Below, in pieces: positions 55,940 to 60,000 of a stretch of 60,000 bases of DNA. Positions within the stretch are counted from its first letter, which is position 1, and each line of letters begins with the position of its first letter. A program made the position numbers and the translations under genes. The notes under the pieces are model-generated. The model did not search any database. It had not been told where the DNA came from and worked only from the letters and a program-made list of their open reading frames with translations. This stretch comes from Symsagittifera roscoffensis (lineage: Eukaryota; Xenacoelomorpha; Acoela; Convolutidae): NCBI RefSeq assembly GCF_963678635.1, contig NC_087064.1:56616338-56676337 (forward strand), written 5' to 3'.

Positions 55940-57260
55940 ATTGCGTTGATCTTTTGCTTTATTTTTTGGATGCAAGTAAGATAATTGGATCCCTGAAACA
56001 TATTTGAAACATATATATTTATATATGAAACAAGCTTCAGAATTGTATTGTTTTTCCGACCATTGAAAATGGGGAGGAACTTTGTATTCGGCTGTTTTAG
56101 TTTTTTTTCCGCGCGAAATCAGGGACCACAAATAATCATCGGAATGAGTTGTGTGATAGATCATATTAAAGCCCTTTCAGTAGTGATTCGAACGACGTTT
56201 AAAAATGTCCAAAAACAAAATTTTCCAGTGTCGAGAAAAACTAGTTAGTAATTTTTTAAATTTTCGTTCAAATCCGAGCGGGTAAAGCAAGGGAGCAGGC
56301 TTACAACAGTTTATTTTTGCTTAATTCATACTGTAAAAACTTAGTTTATTTTTGGATTTTTTGGTGCTGTTTTGAAAATCGAAAATACAAAATATTTTTT
56401 TTTTGATTTTTTTTCAATGATTTTGTGTTGTTTTTCTAGTCAATTTTTCTAGAAAACTGTTGTCAAGTTTGCTTATTATGCTATGACTGTCGAGTATGCC
56501 TAGCTTTTCATTCAGATTCTTTTATCTCACATCACAGAGAAAAAAGGAAAAGCGACACTAATTTGAAAATTTTTGGTATTTTTTAAGACTATGGTCAGAA
56601 CATTGTGCTATTTACACTGTACCGGCTATCCATGTCAAACTTTGAACTTGCATTGTTGAAAAATTAAGATATTATTGTTTCAGCCAAAGTTTGATTGTTT
56701 CTTCAATTTTGTTTGAAGCTATTCGTTTGGGGTAAATAACCCTTGCATGCTGAAAAACAAGTAATACTTGAGCTTAGATTCTGGGACTTAAAAAGCTACC
56801 ACTATTTTTTTTATTATGCGGGGAGTTGTTTAAATGCATTGGGAAATAATTTTTGCTTTTATTAGGAGGAGCTCATGCTCTTTATACCTAAACTGAAAAA
56901 AGCGCGTCGACATACAGCGGAAATTTCCCCGTGAAGCTTACAAAAGGAAAATAAAGGAGCACTTAACATCTCAACCTATGTGGGTATGCAATTTTACTAT
57001 TTGAAAATGAAAAGCTACCAAGTGCCAATTTATTTTGTGATGGACTGAAAAGCCAGCAAGACTACTTTTTATTGCTTTTAAACAGTCTTTTTCTGTTATT
57101 TCCTTATTTCCATATCGTTTTTAATTTCCATGTCGCTTTTCAGAGTAAAATGACCAAATTGTATTAACATTTACATCATGACTAGGCTAAGCCATTACTA
57201 GCAGCAGAAGTAGTTCGCAACGCCATATTACACGCTCACGAGTTCAGAGAACCAGTTACC
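55940..57260. other. Intergenic region between TIMM10 and the LPGAT1-like gene
   Basis: It contains copy 2 of a tRNA-like repeat at 56060-56250. The last 400 bases before the ATG at 57261 probably include the promoter and 5' UTR, but no clear TATA box or initiator is seen. Confidence 0.45.
56060..56250 (+). repeat. Dispersed repeat with tRNA-like segment, copy 2
   Basis: Starts CCATTGAAAATGGGGAGGAA and contains B-box-like GTGATTCGAACGACG; matches 21925-22100 over most of its length. Confidence 0.55.
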
Positions 57261-59467
57261 ATGACTAAAAGTCCGCCAGAACCATTGCGTCACGTGAGCT
57301 TAACACGAAAAGTGCTGGTATTCACTACTCGTCTAGTCCTGACTTCGATCAACCAGGTAGTGGTGGTGCCTGGATGGTGGCTGGTAATGATTCTTGTTCA
57401 GCTGTTGAGGTTCGTGGACTACAGTTTCTATCAGAAGATGGAGAGTCTGCTGTACAAACACCTGTTGGATCTGGTGGCCTATTGGGGATGGGTTGAGGGA
57501 TACAGAGGTGAGATAAGTTGAAGCAGCGCACAGTTCAAGTAAGATTTTGAAGTTCGGCTAAATTAGTCAAAACGGGTCTAGAATTCCATATGAACTGAAC
57601 AGTGGCAATTGAAGTCAACATTCTTATTCATGCAATTCAGTTGACATACAGAAAAGAAAGCAGAAGCTATATTTACTGAGCTTTGAGATTCTGTTGACTA
57701 ATCATGCCTCAAAGAGCCGTTCTCATTCACTCAATTAGCCTTTTAAATGTGACACAAACTCTAGACACGTTTTCATTATGCCATTTTGTTATCACGTTTG
57801 TCTGTGAGCAAAGAAAGATTAAATGAATTGCATTATTTTTTGCTATATTTGGTACAGTTTTTCGCGATAGAAAATCAGTTTTTTTTATGTTTGATGGGCG
57901 GATCTAGGATGTTCGCGAAGAGTTTCAAAAAAAAAAAGTTTTCTCGATCTTAATTTAGGTCGACCAAATTGATTTTTCGATGTCACCAAAAATTCCTACA
58001 AGACCTCATTTTTAGCCAAAATTTCACAGACAAATGTTTGAAAAAATAATGTTTTTTGGTGATATTTTGAAATTTTTTAACCGAAAATTGTTTTTTTTTT
58101 GCGGCGCGCACTCACCCCTCAAAATTATTAAAAGGGCGCAAAAATTAATGAAGCGGTCGAACTCGTGAGAGGTTTTCGATCCCTAATCTGACCTGACCCT
58201 GCTATCTACTTTCCTATTAGCATGAAAATTTTTCTGGATGCCTGGCTTGAAAATAGGTATCACGAAAAATGATCCGCTATGTATTTTTGCTTTTTTTCCT
58301 GGAGCATTTAAATTTGAATTTTTTCTAAATCTAAACAAATTCAAAAATAAATAATCCCGGAATTTTTTAAATAAGCACATACGTCTAGCCAAAATGTTTT
58401 CAATTTGGTCTTATTTGTTGTTTTTGTATTGTTCCTAATTGTGTCACTGAGGCCATAAAAAACCAAGTTCTTCTAGTTTTTTTATGAGCTTTGGTTATGA
58501 ATTGATTATATTGATGTTTTTTTTCATTTTAGCTTCTTAAACGTATGAGCTGGTATAATTTCTCTATCGTTATTCAGTTTCAGCGAAAATTAATCGTTCT
58601 GTTGAGTGTCTCTTAGTAACCTAATTGCTTAATATCTGGTCTCTTAGTAACCTAATTGGTAAACACGTTTATGAATTATGAAATTAGTACCACGTTTATG
58701 ATTAGTGACCAGTTTCAATGTTAGTTATGATTAGTGACCATAAACACGCCGAACGTGGGGCTCGAACCCACGACCGTGGGATTAAGAGTCCCATGCTCTA
58801 CCGACTGAGCTAGCCGGGCGTGCAAATTATCTCATCTTAAATTATTTTGATGTCATTTTGAGTTAATGTATGGTAGCGGGTAGGTCTCGAAGTGTTAGTT
58901 ATGCTGCATAGCTTCCATTGTTGCCTTTTCTGCTCTTTTTACCGGCCACTAGTAGAAAAAACTCATCATTTTTCAGCGGTACGGAAAAAGAAATAATCGA
59001 AGAATCAATATTTAGTTGAAGAATTTTGAAGTATCTTTATGATTTGATTTAAAAGGGACCCTGATCACTGCCCTGACCATGTTATGGAAGGCTATATTAA
59101 CAAAACCGTTTACTTACGCGATTTAACTCATCTCCGAATTGGCTGGACGGGTTGTTCCCTTTTCTGAATTCGCCTCAAAATTTCTGGAATTTTCTCTTTT
59201 TGATGATGCTCTTTCTTTACACCGAATTTTAAAAAATGTGATGTTTTTGCAGTTATCGAGAGTGGCGCTGATATTCAACAGCTGTCTTCTAAACGGTGTC
59301 TCGTTCTTCCCAACCACCAGAGCACAGCTGACATAGTGACTCTGTTTGCCGTGTTCCACAACAAGAGCGAGGTCACTGTGAATGTGATGTGGGTGTCTGA
59401 CTTGGAACTCATGTTCTCCCATGTTGGGGCTGTGATGAAACTACATGGAGACATGTTTGTAAGACAG
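57261..59467 (+). CDS. LPGAT1: LPGAT1-like acyltransferase, exons 1-2 (3' part beyond window)
   Basis: Exons are 57261-57507 and 59253-59467, in phase with each other (462 bases, 154 codons); the gene continues past the right edge. LPGAT1 is an ER membrane acyltransferase of the PlsC/AGPAT superfamily that re-acylates lysophospholipids. Exon 1 has a hydrophobic segment at about residues 22-48, the likely membrane anchor, followed by a W-G-W-V-E-G-Y region. Exon 2 has the catalytic NHx4D motif as N-H-Q-S-T-A-D, then M-M/V-W and H-G-D-M-F-V-R-Q, which match this family better than general AGPATs. Donors are GTGAGA and GTATGC, acceptor TTTTTGCAG. The second PlsC block (EGTR-like) must lie beyond the window. 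LCLAT1/AGPAT relatives are the alternative. Confidence 0.8.
57890..58180 (+). repeat. GATCTAGGATTTT dispersed repeat, copy 3
   Basis: Starts GGGCGGATCTAGGATGTTC and includes AGGTCGACCAAATTGATTTT; related to 34335-34680 and 45590-45860. Confidence 0.65.
58747..58819 (-). tRNA. tRNA-Lys (anticodon CTT)
   Basis: On the minus strand a 73-base cloverleaf runs from 58819 to 58747: acceptor GCCCGGC, D arm GCTC...GAGC, anticodon stem TGGGA/TCCCA with loop CTCTTAA (anticodon CTT), and T arm GTGGG/CCCAC with loop TTCGAGC. The sequence is almost identical to animal tRNA-Lys(CUU). The acceptor stem has a C4-C69 mismatch and two G-U wobbles (positions 5 and 6), so it may be a slightly degraded copy. It lies antisense in intron 1 of the LPGAT1-like gene. 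The A and B boxes are intact. Confidence 0.92.
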
Positions 59468-60000
59468 GTATGCAAGGAGTGTTGCTGATATCAAGTAAAT
59501 TATCAAAAAGACAACGCCTAAGCCCAAATTTCTTCCCACTCCGTGAATGTGCCGGGGGCGGTGCTAGAAGTACAGAATGCTCCGACCAAACTTTTTTTCT
59601 ATTTAAGGTGACCGTTTTGATAGTTTTCATTCGGAACTATATACGTTGTTAAAAAAATTTTTAGAAGTGATTGGAATTACCTAAAATTTGAGAAGTGATT
59701 GGAATTGCATAAACTGCCGGTTGCCAAGCAATTAATTTTTTTTGTGGGTGGCGTGAGGAAAAAAACTAAAAAAGTTAAGAACATCAGTAATGGCTTGAAT
59801 TGATGAGATGACTTTGCAAAATGAAATGGTAAAATTTATCAGCAATAGATATTTTTTATAGATTTTTTTTGAACTTTTCATGCCGGGGAACTGGAACCGC
59901 TAACAGCGTAATTAAGATAGTTTCGATCCTCTCAATTACATTACCCTCGCGTAATTGAACAAGAAAACACTAAACTTTCAAACATGTTTTTCTTGACACG
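59468..60000. other. LPGAT1-like intron 2 (incomplete)
   Basis: No further exon recognised before the edge. Around 59880-59960 the minus strand has a B-box-like GGTTCCAGTTCC segment that could be a degenerate tRNA-like sequence. Confidence 0.5.

Larger units (their letters stand above)
57508..59252. other. LPGAT1-like intron 1
   Basis: 1745 bases. It holds GATCTAGG repeat copy 3 (57890-58180) and an antisense tRNA-Lys gene (58747-58819). A short duplication with GGTCTCTTAGTAACCTAATT recurs near 58608 and 58638. Confidence 0.65.

Noticed and set aside
59880-59960. A second tRNA gene, minus strand, near the right edge
   Set aside because: A B-box-like GGTTCCAGTTCC is present but no acceptor stem or D arm pairs; at most a decayed SINE head.

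Overview
This is nuclear DNA of a metazoan animal, most likely an AT-rich, repeat-rich invertebrate. The evidence is spliced genes with GT-AG introns, a SORBS-type adaptor gene with a SoHo motif and three SH3 domains, a TIMM10 gene, an LPGAT1-like acyltransferase, a eukaryotic tRNA-Lys(CUU) gene, several non-LTR retrotransposons and many tRNA-derived SINEs. I cannot name the phylum from sequence alone.

Layout. (1) 1-6881 is an intronless, purine-rich, GC-richer block of five + strand reading frames unlike everything around it. The first is open to the left window edge and carries an SGNH-hydrolase-like G-I-N-D block. No polymerase, integrase, reverse transcriptase or recombinase motif was seen. 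It is best described as an unclassified mobile or virus-like element, and its flank (6882-8583) is rich in perfect hairpins. (2) 8584-20250 is a retrotransposon graveyard: a CR1/L2-like 3' fragment (8584-8890), a minus-strand LINE fragment (10117-11021), a nearly complete but inactivated LINE (about 11200-15900) with an SGNH-like ORF, a PHD-finger ORF and an EN-RT ORF, a more decayed relative (16100-18570), and a minus-strand Jockey/I-like LINE remnant (18749-20250). A short ORF with a TATA-like box (9168-9515) may be a host exon. (3) 20.2-35.9 kb is mostly non-coding repeat: a 343-bp tandem duplication, a roughly 490-bp terminal-inverted-repeat element, and a three-copy tandem array holding tRNA-like SINE heads. 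A probable coding exon lies at 28220-28443. (4) 35.9-50.4 kb is the SORBS (CAP/ponsin/vinexin/ArgBP2 family) gene. Exons from 36198 to 50395 join with consistent phases at every junction and give about 1683 codons plus a stop. (5) 55.3-55.94 kb is TIMM10 in two exons (100 codons). (6) 57.26 kb to the right edge is the 5' part of an LPGAT1-like gene, whose first intron contains an antisense tRNA-Lys gene.

The host genes are functionally separate: SORBS links the actin cytoskeleton to adhesion sites, TIMM10 is a mitochondrial intermembrane-space chaperone, and LPGAT1 is an ER lysophospholipid acyltransferase. Their introns and spacers share several small dispersed repeats built around short perfect hairpins.
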